Part shown: in pieces, positions 27,795-36,431 of the stretch
How the letters are laid out: every line of letters begins with the position of its first letter
How positions within the stretch are numbered: position 1 is the stretch's first letter
Assembly (NCBI RefSeq): GCF_011764445.1
Contig: NZ_BLPG01000001.1
Coordinates: forward strand, 3,224,001-3,288,000
DNA length: 64,000 nt
Reading direction: 5' to 3'
Source: Phytohabitans rumicis
GTDB taxonomy: Bacteria > Actinomycetota > Actinomycetes > Mycobacteriales > Micromonosporaceae
Position numbers and translations under genes: made by a program
Notes under the pieces: model-generated
The model's database searches: none
What the model was told of the DNA's origin: nothing
The model's input: the letters and a program-made list of their open reading frames with translations, nothing else

Positions 27795-28979
27795 TCAAGC
27801 GACGCACTGCGCCGGACCGTGCAGCAGGCACACCGCGCCGCTGGCCAGCGCGCTCGCCTGCGGATCCAGGTAGAAGTTCGGGCGCTGGTCGGCCTCGTGG
27901 TAGTACCGGTGGAAGACCCCGGTCGCCCCGCCCGACATCGGCGGCACGATCCAGCTCCAGTCCGCCGGCACCTCGCGCCCGGCCCGGGCCTCGTTGCGCA
28001 GATGGGCGAGGAACCGGTCGGATTCGGTGTGGTGGTCGGTGATCTTCACGCCGACGCGCTCGAACGACCACAGCACCGCCCTGTTCAGCTCCACCAGCGC
28101 GCGGTCCCGCCAGAGCGTCGACTCCCGGGACGTGTCCAGGCCGAGCCGCCGGGCCACCACCGGCAGCATGTCGTAGCGGTCCGGATCCGCGAAGTTGCGC
28201 GCGCCGATCTCGGTGCCCATGTACCAGCCGTTGAACGGCGCCAGCGGGTAGTTCATCCCGCCCACCCGCAGCCGCATGTTGGAGATCGCCGGTACGGCGT
28301 GCCAGCGCAGCCCCAGCTCCGCGAACCACCCGAGCTCCGGGTGCAGGATCGGCACCTCCAGCACCGCCCGCTCGGGCAGCTCGAAGAGGCGGACCCCCTC
28401 CATGGGCGTCTCGATGGCCAGGGGCAGTACGTCGAACGCCTCCCCCTTGCCCCGCCAGCCCAGCGCCTGCATGGCGGCGGTGAAGCCGGCGTACCGGGGG
28501 TCGCCGACCACCTCACCGGTCGCCGTGCGGTAGCCGGCGTACCGGATGAGCTGCTCGTTCCACACCCGGGCGTAGGGGCGGCCCGGCACCGCCGGCGCGA
28601 AGACCGAGATCACCGGCCGCACCGTGCTGCTGTCGCCGGCGGTACACAGGTGCCGTACCAGCAGCGCGTAGATCTCCTCGGCGGTGCGCGCCCGGCGGCG
28701 GTCCAGCACGACGAGGCTGCGCCAGTAGAGCCGGCCGATGCACCGGCTGGCGTTGCGCCAGGCCACCTTGGCGCCCCAGGTCAGCTCCTCGGTCGTGTGC
28801 ACGTACGACCCGGTCGCGGCGACCTGCGCACGGATCACGGCGAGCCGCGGCTCTACCGGGCCCAGCCTGGGCTGCTCGGCGTAGCAGAGCCGGAGGAACT
28901 CCTCGGCTTCCGCGAGATCGGCCGGTTCGTTCGGATCCCAGGCTGGCACGGGCGCGTTGCGATAGCCCGGCACCGTCAT
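27795..28979 (-). CDS. nos: Bacterial nitric oxide synthase oxygenase
   Basis: Haem-thiolate enzyme that oxidises arginine to NO and citrulline. The haem-ligand cysteine is Cys80 in KVAWRNASRCIGRLYWRSL. The arginine-binding glutamate is Glu257 in GWYMGTEIGARNFAD. Pterin-side residues near WSWIVPPMSGGATGVFHRYY are present. The 394 residues are oxygenase only, as in other bacterial NOS; no reductase domain or dedicated reductase gene is nearby, so host flavodoxin or sulfite-reductase-type partners must supply electrons. ATG 28979 follows GAGGAGG. Bacterial NOS occurs in a minority of actinobacteria. Confidence 0.95.
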   Translation of the reverse strand: MTVPGYRNAPVPAWDPNEPADLAEAEEFLRLCYAEQPRLGPVEPRLAVIRAQVAATGSYVHTTEELTWGAKVAWRNASRCIGRLYWRSLVVLDRRRARTAEEIYALLVRHLCTAGDSSTVRPVISVFAPAVPGRPYARVWNEQLIRYAGYRTATGEVVGDPRYAGFTAAMQALGWRGKGEAFDVLPLAIETPMEGVRLFELPERAVLEVPILHPELGWFAELGLRWHAVPAISNMRLRVGGMNYPLAPFNGWYMGTEIGARNFADPDRYDMLPVVARRLGLDTSRESTLWRDRALVELNRAVLWSFERVGVKITDHHTESDRFLAHLRNEARAGREVPADWSWIVPPMSGGATGVFHRYYHEADQRPNFYLDPQASALASGAVCLLHGPAQCVA

Positions 28980-29076
28980 CTGCGCCTCCTCAGCTGACGT
29001 TCCCCCGTGCCGCACAGTGTGAGCACAATTTCACACGGCGTTACAGGGAGACCGGACAGACTGTGCGATCACAGAC

Positions 29077-29111
29077 GATCAGGGCGCCCCTCAATGAGGG
29101 ACGCCCTGGTC
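29077..29111 (-). terminator. Hairpin downstream of rho
   Basis: GATCAGGGCGCCCCTC (29077-29092) and GAGGGACGCCCTGGTC (29096-29111) pair with two G-T wobbles across a 3-base loop. It lies 13 bases after the rho stop on the minus strand and ahead of the nos promoter region, so it probably ends the rho transcript. Confidence 0.6.
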
Positions 29112-29124
29112 AGCGGGTGAGTGC

Positions 29125-31032
29125 TTACTCCCCCGGTGTCGACTTCGCGATCTGCATGAGGAACTCGATGTTGGTCCGGGTCTGCTTGAGCCGGTCCAAC
29201 AGGAGGTCCAGCGCGGCCTGCGACTCCAGCGAGTGCAGCACCTTGCGGAGCTTGTGCGCGATCGCCAACTCCTCCGGCGCGAGCAGAATCTCTTCCTTAC
29301 GCGTACCGGACGGGTTGATGTCGATCGCCGGGAAGACGCGCTTGTCGGCGATCTTCCGGTCGAGCTTGAGCTCGGCGTTGCCGGTGCCCTTGAACTCCTC
29401 GAAGATGACCGTGTCCATCATGGACCCGGTCTCCACCAGGGCGGTGGCGAGGATGGTCAGCGAGCCGCCGTTCTCGATGTTGCGGGCCGCACCCAGGAAC
29501 CGCTTCGGCGGGTACAGCGCGGTCGAGTCGATACCACCCGACATGATCCGGCCGCTGGCCGGCGCCGCCAGGTTGTACGACCGCCCGAGCCGGGTCACCG
29601 AGTCGAGCAGGACGACCACGTCGTGACCCAACTCGACCAGGCGCTTGGCCCGCTCGATCGCCAGCTCCGCGACCGTGGTGTGGTCCTGCGGCGGGCGGTC
29701 GAACGTGGCCGCGATGACCTCGCCCTTGACCGACCGCTGCATGTCGGTGACCTCTTCCGGCCGCTCGTCGACGAGGACGACCATGAGGTGGCACTCGGGG
29801 TTGTTGCGGGTGATCGCGTTCGCGATCGCCTGCAGCACCATCGTCTTACCCGCCTTCGGCGGCGAGACGATCAGCGCGCGCTGGCCCTTGCCCAGCGGCA
29901 TGACCAGGTCGATGACCCGCGTCGTCAGGATGTGCGGCTCGGTCTCCAACCGCAGCCGCTCCTGCGGGTACAGCGGGGTGAGCTTATAGAACTCCGGCCG
30001 CCGCCGTGCCTCGTCCGGGTCCATGCCGTTGATGGTGTCCAGCCGGACCAGCGGGTTGTACTTGTCGCGGCGCTGCTCGCCCTCGCGGTTCGTACGCACC
30101 GCACCGGTCACCGCGTCGCCGCGCCGCAGGCCGTACTTCTTGACCTGGGACATCGAGACGTACACGTCGTTGGGACCGGACAGGTAGCCCGTCGTGCGCA
30201 CGAACGCGTAGTTGTCCAGGACGTCGACGATGCCGGCGACCGGCACGAGCACGTCGTCCTCGGTCACCTGCGGCTCGTTGCCGCCACCGCCGCTGGTGCC
30301 GCTGCCGCTCTCGGTGCGCTCGCCACGGCCCCGCCGGCGGTCGCGGAAGCGGCTGCGCCGGCTGCGCCGGCCACTGCCGTCGTCGCCGTCGTCGTCACCG
30401 TCGCGGTCCCGGTCGTTGCGGTCCCGGTCATTGCGGTCATTGCGCTCGTTGCGGTCGCCACGGTCGTTGCGTGAGTCGCGCTGCCCCCGCTCACCACGGT
30501 CGCGGCTGTTGCGTGAGTCGCGCTCGTTGCGGTCGCCACGGTCACCGCGCTCGGGCCGCTCACCGCGCTCCGCCTCGTCGCCGCCGGCCTCCGTGCGGGA
30601 CTCCTGCCGGGACTCCGGCGGACCCGCGGGCCGGCTGGACCGGCGCCGGGTGCGCTCCTCGCCGCCCTCGGCAGCTGGCTCCTGAGACTGGACGGGCGCG
30701 TCGCCGCCACGACGCTCGCTGTCGGTGGTGTCGCGCACCTCGGCGCGTACCTCTTCGCGAGCCGGCGCTGCGGCGGCCGCGACCTCGGCCCGCTGCCGCG
30801 GCGCGCTGCCGCCGTCCGAGCCGCCGCTCTGGCGCTCAGAAATGGCGGCGATCAGCTCGCCCTTGCGCATCCGGGCCGTACCGGAGATGCCGAGCGACGC
30901 GGCCAGGCTCTGCAGCTCCGGCAACAGCATCGCCGTCAGCCCGGTGCCGCTGCGCCGGCGGCGCGTGCTGCCGGTGGCGGCCTGTTCAGCGACGTTGGAG
31001 ACATCCGACGTCACGTCGGTAGTGTCGCTCAA
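29125..31032 (-). CDS. rho: Transcription termination factor Rho
   Basis: Hexameric RNA-dependent helicase/ATPase. The N-terminal SAP-like Rho_N domain (LLPELQSLAASLGISGTARMRKGELIAAI) is followed by a roughly 200-residue Arg/Asp/Asn/Gly-rich insertion (about residues 70-245, repeated RxxRDxRN units). The cold-shock RNA-binding domain comes next, then the ATPase with a P-loop at SPPKAGKTM, VVLLDSVTRLGRSYN and the GTRKEE region. The long disordered insertion is typical of high-GC Gram-positives. The start is TTG at 31032 with GGAAGGA upstream. It lies downstream of thrB across 223 bases. Confidence 0.97.
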   Translation of the reverse strand: MSDTTDVTSDVSNVAEQAATGSTRRRRSGTGLTAMLLPELQSLAASLGISGTARMRKGELIAAISERQSGGSDGGSAPRQRAEVAAAAAPAREEVRAEVRDTTDSERRGGDAPVQSQEPAAEGGEERTRRRSSRPAGPPESRQESRTEAGGDEAERGERPERGDRGDRNERDSRNSRDRGERGQRDSRNDRGDRNERNDRNDRDRNDRDRDGDDDGDDGSGRRSRRSRFRDRRRGRGERTESGSGTSGGGGNEPQVTEDDVLVPVAGIVDVLDNYAFVRTTGYLSGPNDVYVSMSQVKKYGLRRGDAVTGAVRTNREGEQRRDKYNPLVRLDTINGMDPDEARRRPEFYKLTPLYPQERLRLETEPHILTTRVIDLVMPLGKGQRALIVSPPKAGKTMVLQAIANAITRNNPECHLMVVLVDERPEEVTDMQRSVKGEVIAATFDRPPQDHTTVAELAIERAKRLVELGHDVVVLLDSVTRLGRSYNLAAPASGRIMSGGIDSTALYPPKRFLGAARNIENGGSLTILATALVETGSMMDTVIFEEFKGTGNAELKLDRKIADKRVFPAIDINPSGTRKEEILLAPEELAIAHKLRKVLHSLESQAALDLLLDRLKQTRTNIEFLMQIAKSTPGE

Positions 31033-31255
31033 TGGATTCCTTCCCTCGATAGGCCGGGGCTGCCCGGATCGAAGATCCTGTTGGTGGCCGGGCGGCCTCG
31101 GTGCACCCGCCTCGCGAACAGGGCGGGAGTTTGTAACACAGCAGCGGTGGGCCTAAGCAGCGGGTAAGACGAACTGACCGCCGAATGCTTCGGGGTGCGC
31201 CGCCACGCAGAGATCTATTGCCTCGCGGCTGTGCTTGGCCTAGAGCGTAATCAAC

Positions 31256-32194
31256 TCATCCGACCTGCGGCAACAGGGTCCCGCTCGGCGTGTCCCAGTG
31301 TACCCCTTCAACCCAGGCACCGGTGACATCTACTCCCAACGGATACCCGACCCAGCCCATTCCCGCCTCGAACCCCTCCGGCACCGCCGAAAGCGCCAGC
31401 ACGGTCGGCCCCGCACCACTGACCACAGCCGCCACGCCGGCCGCCCGCAGCGCCGTGACCAGGGAAAATGTCTCCGGCATCCCCGGGGCTCGATACGCCT
31501 GGTGCAGCCGGTCCTCGGTCGCCGCGAAAAGCAGCGCCGGCTCCGCGGTCAGCGCGTGGACCAGCAGCGCGGCCCGGCCCGCCGCATGCGCGGCGTCCGC
31601 GTGGGGCACGCTCGCCGGCAACGCCGCCCGGGCCTCCGCGGTCAACCCGCGCTCCGCAGGCACAAAAACTGTCGGGTGTACGCCGGCCGCCGGTCGCAGC
31701 GATACGGCGATCGATCCCGTCTCCTCGGTCCAGGCGACGGTGAACCCACCAAGCAGACAAGGGGCAACGTTGTCCGGATGGCCCTCGATGCGGGCCGCGA
31801 GGCGCAGGGCGGCCGCGCCGTCGAGCCGCCGCCCGGCATCGGCGACGAGCCCGCGGGCCAGCTGGATCCCCGCCACGATGGCGGCCGACGACGACCCGAG
31901 GCCGCGCGCCTGTGGGATCCGGTTGACGCACTCCACGGCCAACCCGGCCGGCCGCCCACCCATCTCGTCGAACGCCGCCAGCATCGCCCGTACCACCAGG
32001 TGGGACGCGTCGGTGGGCAACTCGCCGGCGCCCTCCCCGGTCACCGCGACGGTGCAGCCCGTGGGGGTCACCCGGGCGGAGACATCGTCGTACAGCGCCA
32101 GCGCCAGACCGAGCGCGTCAAACCCGGGGCCCAGGTTCGCACTCGTCGCCGGCACGCGTACGCGCACCACCCCGTCCTCAAACCTCAACCCCAC
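31256..32194 (-). CDS. thrB: Homoserine kinase
   Basis: GHMP-family kinase that phosphorylates homoserine before threonine synthase. It shows VRVPATSANLGPGFDALGLAL at the N terminus, the ATP loop QARGLGSSSAAIVAG and the C-terminal GAGPTVLAL. At 312 residues it is complete. The start is GTG 32194 or TTG 32188; no decisive ribosome-binding site is present. Its usual partners hom and thrC are 10 kb away, beyond the export-gene block. It keeps the conserved thrB-rho adjacency. Confidence 0.95.
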   Translation of the reverse strand: MGLRFEDGVVRVRVPATSANLGPGFDALGLALALYDDVSARVTPTGCTVAVTGEGAGELPTDASHLVVRAMLAAFDEMGGRPAGLAVECVNRIPQARGLGSSSAAIVAGIQLARGLVADAGRRLDGAAALRLAARIEGHPDNVAPCLLGGFTVAWTEETGSIAVSLRPAAGVHPTVFVPAERGLTAEARAALPASVPHADAAHAAGRAALLVHALTAEPALLFAATEDRLHQAYRAPGMPETFSLVTALRAAGVAAVVSGAGPTVLALSAVPEGFEAGMGWVGYPLGVDVTGAWVEGVHWDTPSGTLLPQVG

Positions 32195-32207
32195 CGCCCC
32201 ATGCTAA

Positions 32208-32304
32208 ATCAAGGACTTCCGCGTCGATCAAGGGCATATGGTCGTACTTTGATCTCCAATCCACGACCGTTTGCCCTTGATCGACGCGGAAGTCCTTGAT
32301 CGAC
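32208..32304 (+). repeat. Composite palindromic intergenic element, copy 6
   Basis: ATCAAGGACTTCCGCG is followed by TCGATCAAGGGCATATGGTC, a loop (GTACTTTGATCTCCAATCC), ACGACCGTTTGCCCTTGATC and CGCGGAAGTCCTTGATCGA. This is the best nested copy: the outer arms pair over about 17 bases and the inner arms over about 20, apart from the TAT/GTT mismatch. It lies in the divergent region between thrB and the sigma-factor gene. Confidence 0.85.
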
Positions 32305-32382
32305 GCGGGGCGGAAGAATTCCCGCCCGCCCCGTGCAACCCGCCCGGTGGCGCCGGAGCACCTAGGGGGTGAAGGGAGCGGG

Positions 32383-32907
32383 ATGCGCAGCGACGAGCAT
32401 GAGGATCGACGCCAGTTCACCGAGTACTTCGCGGCCCGGCGGGACGTGGTGCGGCGGACGGCGTACCTGATCTGCGGCGACTGGCACTGGGCGGACGACC
32501 TCACGCAGGCCGCCTTCATCCGGCTGGCCGCGGCGTGGCACAAGGTCCGCGATCCGCAGGCGCTCGACGCCTTCGTGCGCACCTGCCTGGTGCGGGCGTA
32601 CCTGGCGGAGACGCGCCGGGTGTGGCGGCGCCGCGAGCGCACGGTCGCCGAGCCGCCGGAGGTGGCCGGCGCGGACGACGACGCCGAGGGGGTGGCCCGG
32701 CGGCTGCTCTTCGAGCGGGCGCTGAGCCAGGTGCCGCCGCGCCAGCGGGTGACCCTGGTGTGCCGGTTCTACCAGGGGCTCGACGTGGCCGAGACGGCAG
32801 CGGTCCTGGGGTGCTCCCAGGGGACCGTGAAGAGCCAGACCGCCCGCGGGCTGGAGGCGCTGCGCCGGATCCTGGGCGACTCGATAGAGCCGCCCGCCGA
32901 ACTAGTG
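32383..32907 (+). CDS. SigE-family ECF sigma factor, no stop codon near its end
   Basis: Starts at ATG 32383 after GGGAGCGGG. Region 2 is RRDVVRRTAYLICGDWHWADDLTQAAFIRLAAAW. Region 4 is LSQVPPRQRVTLVCRFYQGLDVAETAAVLGCSQGTVKSQTARGLEALRRIL, ending near 32880. The frame has no stop there: it stays open to 34671, through two real genes in another frame, with Arg/Gly-rich nonsense. The other two frames have stops at 32903 (TAG) and 32916 (TAA). One indel near 32880-32900 may therefore have removed the natural end. The end I give is only the last codon before the next start. It probably transcribes the downstream membrane/export genes. Confidence 0.8.
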
Positions 32908-32923
32908 GGTGGACGTAAGGGGC

Positions 32924-34132
32924 ATGGTGACCGGGCTGCGGGAGATGTTCGACGAAGTCGCGGAGGCGCCGTCGCCGCCGAGCTACCTCGTCGCCGACGA
33001 CGTGTACACGGCCGGCCGCCGCCGGCGTACCCGGAATGGGATCGTGAAGAGCGTGGTGGCCGCGGTGGCCCTGGTGGCCGCGGTGGGCGTGGGCAGTGCG
33101 ATCACGACGACCCGGGATGGCGCGGCGCCCGCGCCGGCCGATTCCACCGTGCCGGCGCCGGACGTGAGCGGGCCGGTGCAGTGGGTGGGCGCGGCCGACG
33201 CCGAGCACATTTACGCGGCGTATCCGGCGTGCCCCGACGGGTCGTGCAACAAGACCTGGGTCCGGCTGGTCGCCTCCGACGACGGCGGGGACACGTGGCA
33301 GGCACGCGGCCCCAAGATCGAAATCGTCGACCTCGTTCTTGTCGACCGGCAGACGCTGGTCGTGGTCGGGCCCAAGGCGGCGCTCACCGTCAGCGTCGAT
33401 GGCGGCCGCACCTGGTCGGCGGCCACGCGGGCACCCAAGGCGCTGGACGCGGTGCCAGCGGGTGGGGCGGCGATCTGCGCGACGCCCGACGAGGGCGCCT
33501 GCCAGGTGTACGCCGTGGATCCAAAATCCAAGATGTACGCGCCACTATCCATGCAGCCCGATGGCACGCTCCTCGCCGGTCCGGTAGGGAACACCGCGGG
33601 CGTGCTGTGGATAGCCGGTACGACCGGCAAGCCCTGCCGGCCCACCGTCTCGATGAGCGCGGACGGCGGCCACACCTGGGCCACCCGCGGAATTCCGGAC
33701 CCGCCCGGCGGCGCCCTGCGCTGCGACCCGGTGCGGATCTCCACCACCGCCGACGGGCGGACGGCGTACGCCGTCACCCGCGGCACCGGGGCGGCGAGCC
33801 GCTCCGCATACCGCGTCCAGGCCAGTGGCGCGCCGGAATTGCTCGCCACCATCGACACCGTCAACGGCGGCGACGGGTCGTTCGTGGCCGCGGACGGCAC
33901 GCACATGCTGTCCCAGAACGTAAGCGGGGAACCGCTGGACGAGGTGCGCTGGCTCGCCGCCGGCGCCGACGGCTACCGGCCAATCACCCTCGACGGCCTG
34001 CCCGGCGCGGTCTCCCCGGTACGGCGTGCCGCGGACGGCTGGTTCTACACCCACAGTTACGGACCGGATCGGAGCATCTACGGCTCCACCGACGGCCGGC
34101 ATTGGTCGCCGGTCCCCACTCCAGGAAGGTAA
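32924..34132 (+). CDS. Membrane-anchored BNR/beta-propeller-like protein (possible sigma partner)
   Basis: An N-terminal cytoplasmic stretch (VTGLREMFDEVAEAPSPPSYLVADDVYTAGRRRRTRNG) resembles the short segments encoded after SigE-type sigma genes. One membrane helix (VVAAVALVAAVGVGSAI) and an extracellular domain follow, with repeated 'DGG.TW' blades (DDGGDTWQAR, DGGRTWSAA, DGGHTWATR, TDGRHWSPV). It may sense an external cue and restrain the sigma factor, but no zinc-binding anti-sigma motif is present, so this is inference from position. The start could be GTG 32909, ATG 32924 or GTG 32927. The next gene starts 3 bases after its stop. Confidence 0.75.
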   Translation: MVTGLREMFDEVAEAPSPPSYLVADDVYTAGRRRRTRNGIVKSVVAAVALVAAVGVGSAITTTRDGAAPAPADSTVPAPDVSGPVQWVGAADAEHIYAAYPACPDGSCNKTWVRLVASDDGGDTWQARGPKIEIVDLVLVDRQTLVVVGPKAALTVSVDGGRTWSAATRAPKALDAVPAGGAAICATPDEGACQVYAVDPKSKMYAPLSMQPDGTLLAGPVGNTAGVLWIAGTTGKPCRPTVSMSADGGHTWATRGIPDPPGGALRCDPVRISTTADGRTAYAVTRGTGAASRSAYRVQASGAPELLATIDTVNGGDGSFVAADGTHMLSQNVSGEPLDEVRWLAAGADGYRPITLDGLPGAVSPVRRAADGWFYTHSYGPDRSIYGSTDGRHWSPVPTPGR

Positions 34133-34135
34133 CCA

Positions 34136-34732
34136 ATGACCCGCACACGCGCCGCCATAGTGGCGGCGGGGATCACGCTGTCCTTTTTGCTGGCCGGCTG
34201 CGGCGGCGACGAGGCACCGGCGGTGGCCACGGCCGCTACCGGCGGTCCCACCGCGTCCGCCTCGCCCGGAAACGGCAGCGGCAGCGTCGCCGAGTACGTC
34301 GAGGCGCAGCGCAAGTGGGTGGCGTGCATGCGCGAGCAGGGCTTCGACTTTCCGGACCCGGACGCCAAGGGCCAGATCCACTTCAGCGACGACGACAACC
34401 GGAAGAACAAGGCCAACCCCCAGAACATCGCGGCGCAGGAAGCGTGCGAGCAGTTCCAGATGGAGGTCCCCGCCGCGCTGGAGCCGGAGGAGGAGCCGGC
34501 CACGCCGGAGCAGATCGCCAACCGGCGCGAGTACGCGAAGTGCATGCGCGAGAACGGCCAGCCGGACTACCCCGACCCCGACGCCAACGGCAATTTCCCG
34601 CAGAACTGGGGCAGCGGCGAGGCGAGCCCGCAGGAGCAGGCGGTAACCATCCGGGCCATGCAGATCTGTGACCCGGTCCTACAAGGGCGTCCCGAGGGGA
34701 CCCCCAACCCCAACGCGACGTACCAGGGATGA
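34136..34732 (+). CDS. Small secreted lipoprotein with repeated CMR(E) motif
   Basis: The signal peptide has a lipobox (SFLLAGCGGDE). The mature part contains two copies of a unit with the pattern '..CMREqGfdFPDPDakG' (VACMREQGFDFPDPDAKG and AKCMRENGQPDYPDPDANG). Each has one cysteine, and they may form a disulfide; acidic linkers lie between. The function is unknown. Proteins of this type are common next to MacA/MacB-like exporters in actinobacteria. Its TGA overlaps the start of the next gene (ATGA). Confidence 0.8.
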   Translation: MTRTRAAIVAAGITLSFLLAGCGGDEAPAVATAATGGPTASASPGNGSGSVAEYVEAQRKWVACMREQGFDFPDPDAKGQIHFSDDDNRKNKANPQNIAAQEACEQFQMEVPAALEPEEEPATPEQIANRREYAKCMRENGQPDYPDPDANGNFPQNWGSGEASPQEQAVTIRAMQICDPVLQGRPEGTPNPNATYQG

Positions 34733-35775
34733 GAGGCAAGGTGCTGGCGGCGGTCCTCGGGGCCGCCGCCCTCGCGGTGGCCGGCGCGGCGACGCTCGGC
34801 CTCGGCGGCCGGGGTACGCAGGAGCCGGCGACGGACCGTACGGGGCCGGCGACGACGGTCACGGTGACCCGGCAGACGCTGGTGGAGTCCGCCTCGCTGG
34901 CCGGTGAGCTGAGCTACGGCACGGCCATTCCGCTCGCCTCGACCGCCGCCGGCACGGTGACCTGGCTGCCCGAGCCGGGCGCGACGGTGCGCCGCGGCGA
35001 GGCCCTGCTGCGCGCCGACGAGCTGCCGGTGGTGCTCCTGTACGGTGCGCTGCCGATGTACCGACCGCTGGCCGAGAACGTCACCGGTTCGGACGTGATC
35101 CAGTTCGAGCAGAACCTGTCCGCGCTCGGCTATGAAGGCTTCAATGTGGACGATGTCTTCACGGCGTCCACCACCGCCGCCGTCAAGCGCTGGCAAAAGG
35201 AGCTGGGCCGGCCGGAGACCGGCACCGTCGACAAGGACCAGGTCGTCTACTCCCCCGGCGCGGTACGCGTCGCGGAGCGGCTGGTCCGGGTAGGCGCCAG
35301 CGCGACCGGCGACGTCGTGTCGTACACCGGCAGCACCCGGGTCGTCATCGTGCCCACGGGTGCCGGCGAGGCGGCCTGGGCCGCCAAGGGCACGCCGTTG
35401 ACCGTGACGCTGCCGGACGGAAAGACCGTGGCCGGCAAGGTGGGCGCCGTGGCCAACGAAACGGCGGCACCGGCGGCCGAGGGACAAGGCCAACCCACCA
35501 TCAACGTCACCGTGTCCATCGCCGACCAGAAGGCGCTCGGCAAGCTGGAACGCGGCCCGGTCACCGTGAAATACACCGCCCGCCAGCGCAAGGACGTGCT
35601 CACCGTGCCGGTCGCCGCGCTGCTGGCGCTCGCCGAGGGCGGGTACGGCCTGGAGGTCGTCTCCGGCGGCACGTCCCGGATCGTGGCGGTGGAGGCGGGC
35701 CTGTTCGCCGATGGCCGTGTCGAGGTGAGCGGCGACGGCCTCGCCGAGGGCATGACCGTGGGGGTCCCGGAGTGA
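34729..35775 (+). CDS. Membrane-fusion (MacA/HlyD-like) protein with peptidoglycan-binding domain
   Basis: A single N-terminal membrane anchor ([21 protein letters not shown]) precedes a barrel-sandwich start ([36 protein letters not shown]). An inserted PG_binding_1 domain follows (about residues 118-165: [18 protein letters not shown]...[12 protein letters not shown]), then beta-barrel segments ending in [19 protein letters not shown]. In a Gram-positive this adaptor could tie the exporter to the cell wall. It overlaps the lipoprotein gene upstream by 4 bases and the ATPase gene downstream by 4 bases (GTGA). Confidence 0.88.
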   Translation: MRGKVLAAVLGAAALAVAGAATLGLGGRGTQEPATDRTGPATTVTVTRQTLVESASLAGELSYGTAIPLASTAAGTVTWLPEPGATVRRGEALLRADELPVVLLYGALPMYRPLAENVTGSDVIQFEQNLSALGYEGFNVDDVFTASTTAAVKRWQKELGRPETGTVDKDQVVYSPGAVRVAERLVRVGASATGDVVSYTGSTRVVIVPTGAGEAAWAAKGTPLTVTLPDGKTVAGKVGAVANETAAPAAEGQGQPTINVTVSIADQKALGKLERGPVTVKYTARQRKDVLTVPVAALLALAEGGYGLEVVSGGTSRIVAVEAGLFADGRVEVSGDGLAEGMTVGVPE

Positions 35776-36431
35776 GCGGGGTCATCGAGCTGAGCCGGGT
35801 GTCGAAGAGCTATCCGGGCGGCGTGCACGCGCTGCGCGAGGTCGACCTGAGCATCGGGTACGGCGAGCTGGCCGGCATCGTGGGCCCGTCCGGCTCGGGC
35901 AAGTCCACGATGCTGCATCTGGCCGGCACGCTCGACCGCCCGTCGTCCGGCACCGTCCACATTGATGGGTACGACGTGGCGGCGCTCTCCGACCGGGAGG
36001 TGTCCGCGCTGCGGGCGCGCCGGATCGGGTTCGTCTTCCAGCAGTTCCACCTGGCGTCCGGCGTGCCGGCCCTGGATAACGTCGCCGACGGCCTGCTGTA
36101 CGCCGGCGTACCGCGCCGGAAGCGACGCCAGCAGGCGGCCGTGGCGCTGGAACGGGTCGGCCTCGGCCACCGGCTGCGCCACCGTCCACATGAGATGTCG
36201 GGCGGCGAGCGCCAGCGGGTCGCCATCGCCCGCGCGGTGGTCGGCGAACCCGCGTTGCTGCTCGCCGACGAGCCCACCGGCAACCTCGACTCGGCATCCG
36301 GCGCCGGCGTGATGGCCCTGCTGCGGGACCTGCACGCGGCCGGCACCACGGTCGTCGTCATCACCCACGACCGGCAGATCGCCGCTTCGCTCCCCCGCCA
36401 GGTCGAGATGCGCGACGGGAGGGTCGTGTGA
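35772..36431 (+). CDS. ABC transporter ATP-binding protein (MacB/LolD type)
   Basis: Complete nucleotide-binding domain of 219 residues: Walker [10 protein letters not shown] (38-46), Q-loop [21 protein letters not shown], signature [14 protein letters not shown], Walker [15 protein letters not shown] and the switch histidine in VVVITHD. The LolD/MacB subfamily is indicated by 'TGNLDS' and by pairing with an FtsX-like permease. The start GTG overlaps the adaptor stop (GTGA), and its own stop overlaps the permease start the same way. Confidence 0.95.
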   Translation: MSGVIELSRVSKSYPGGVHALREVDLSIGYGELAGIVGPSGSGKSTMLHLAGTLDRPSSGTVHIDGYDVAALSDREVSALRARRIGFVFQQFHLASGVPALDNVADGLLYAGVPRRKRRQQAAVALERVGLGHRLRHRPHEMSGGERQRVAIARAVVGEPALLLADEPTGNLDSASGAGVMALLRDLHAAGTTVVVITHDRQIAASLPRQVEMRDGRVV

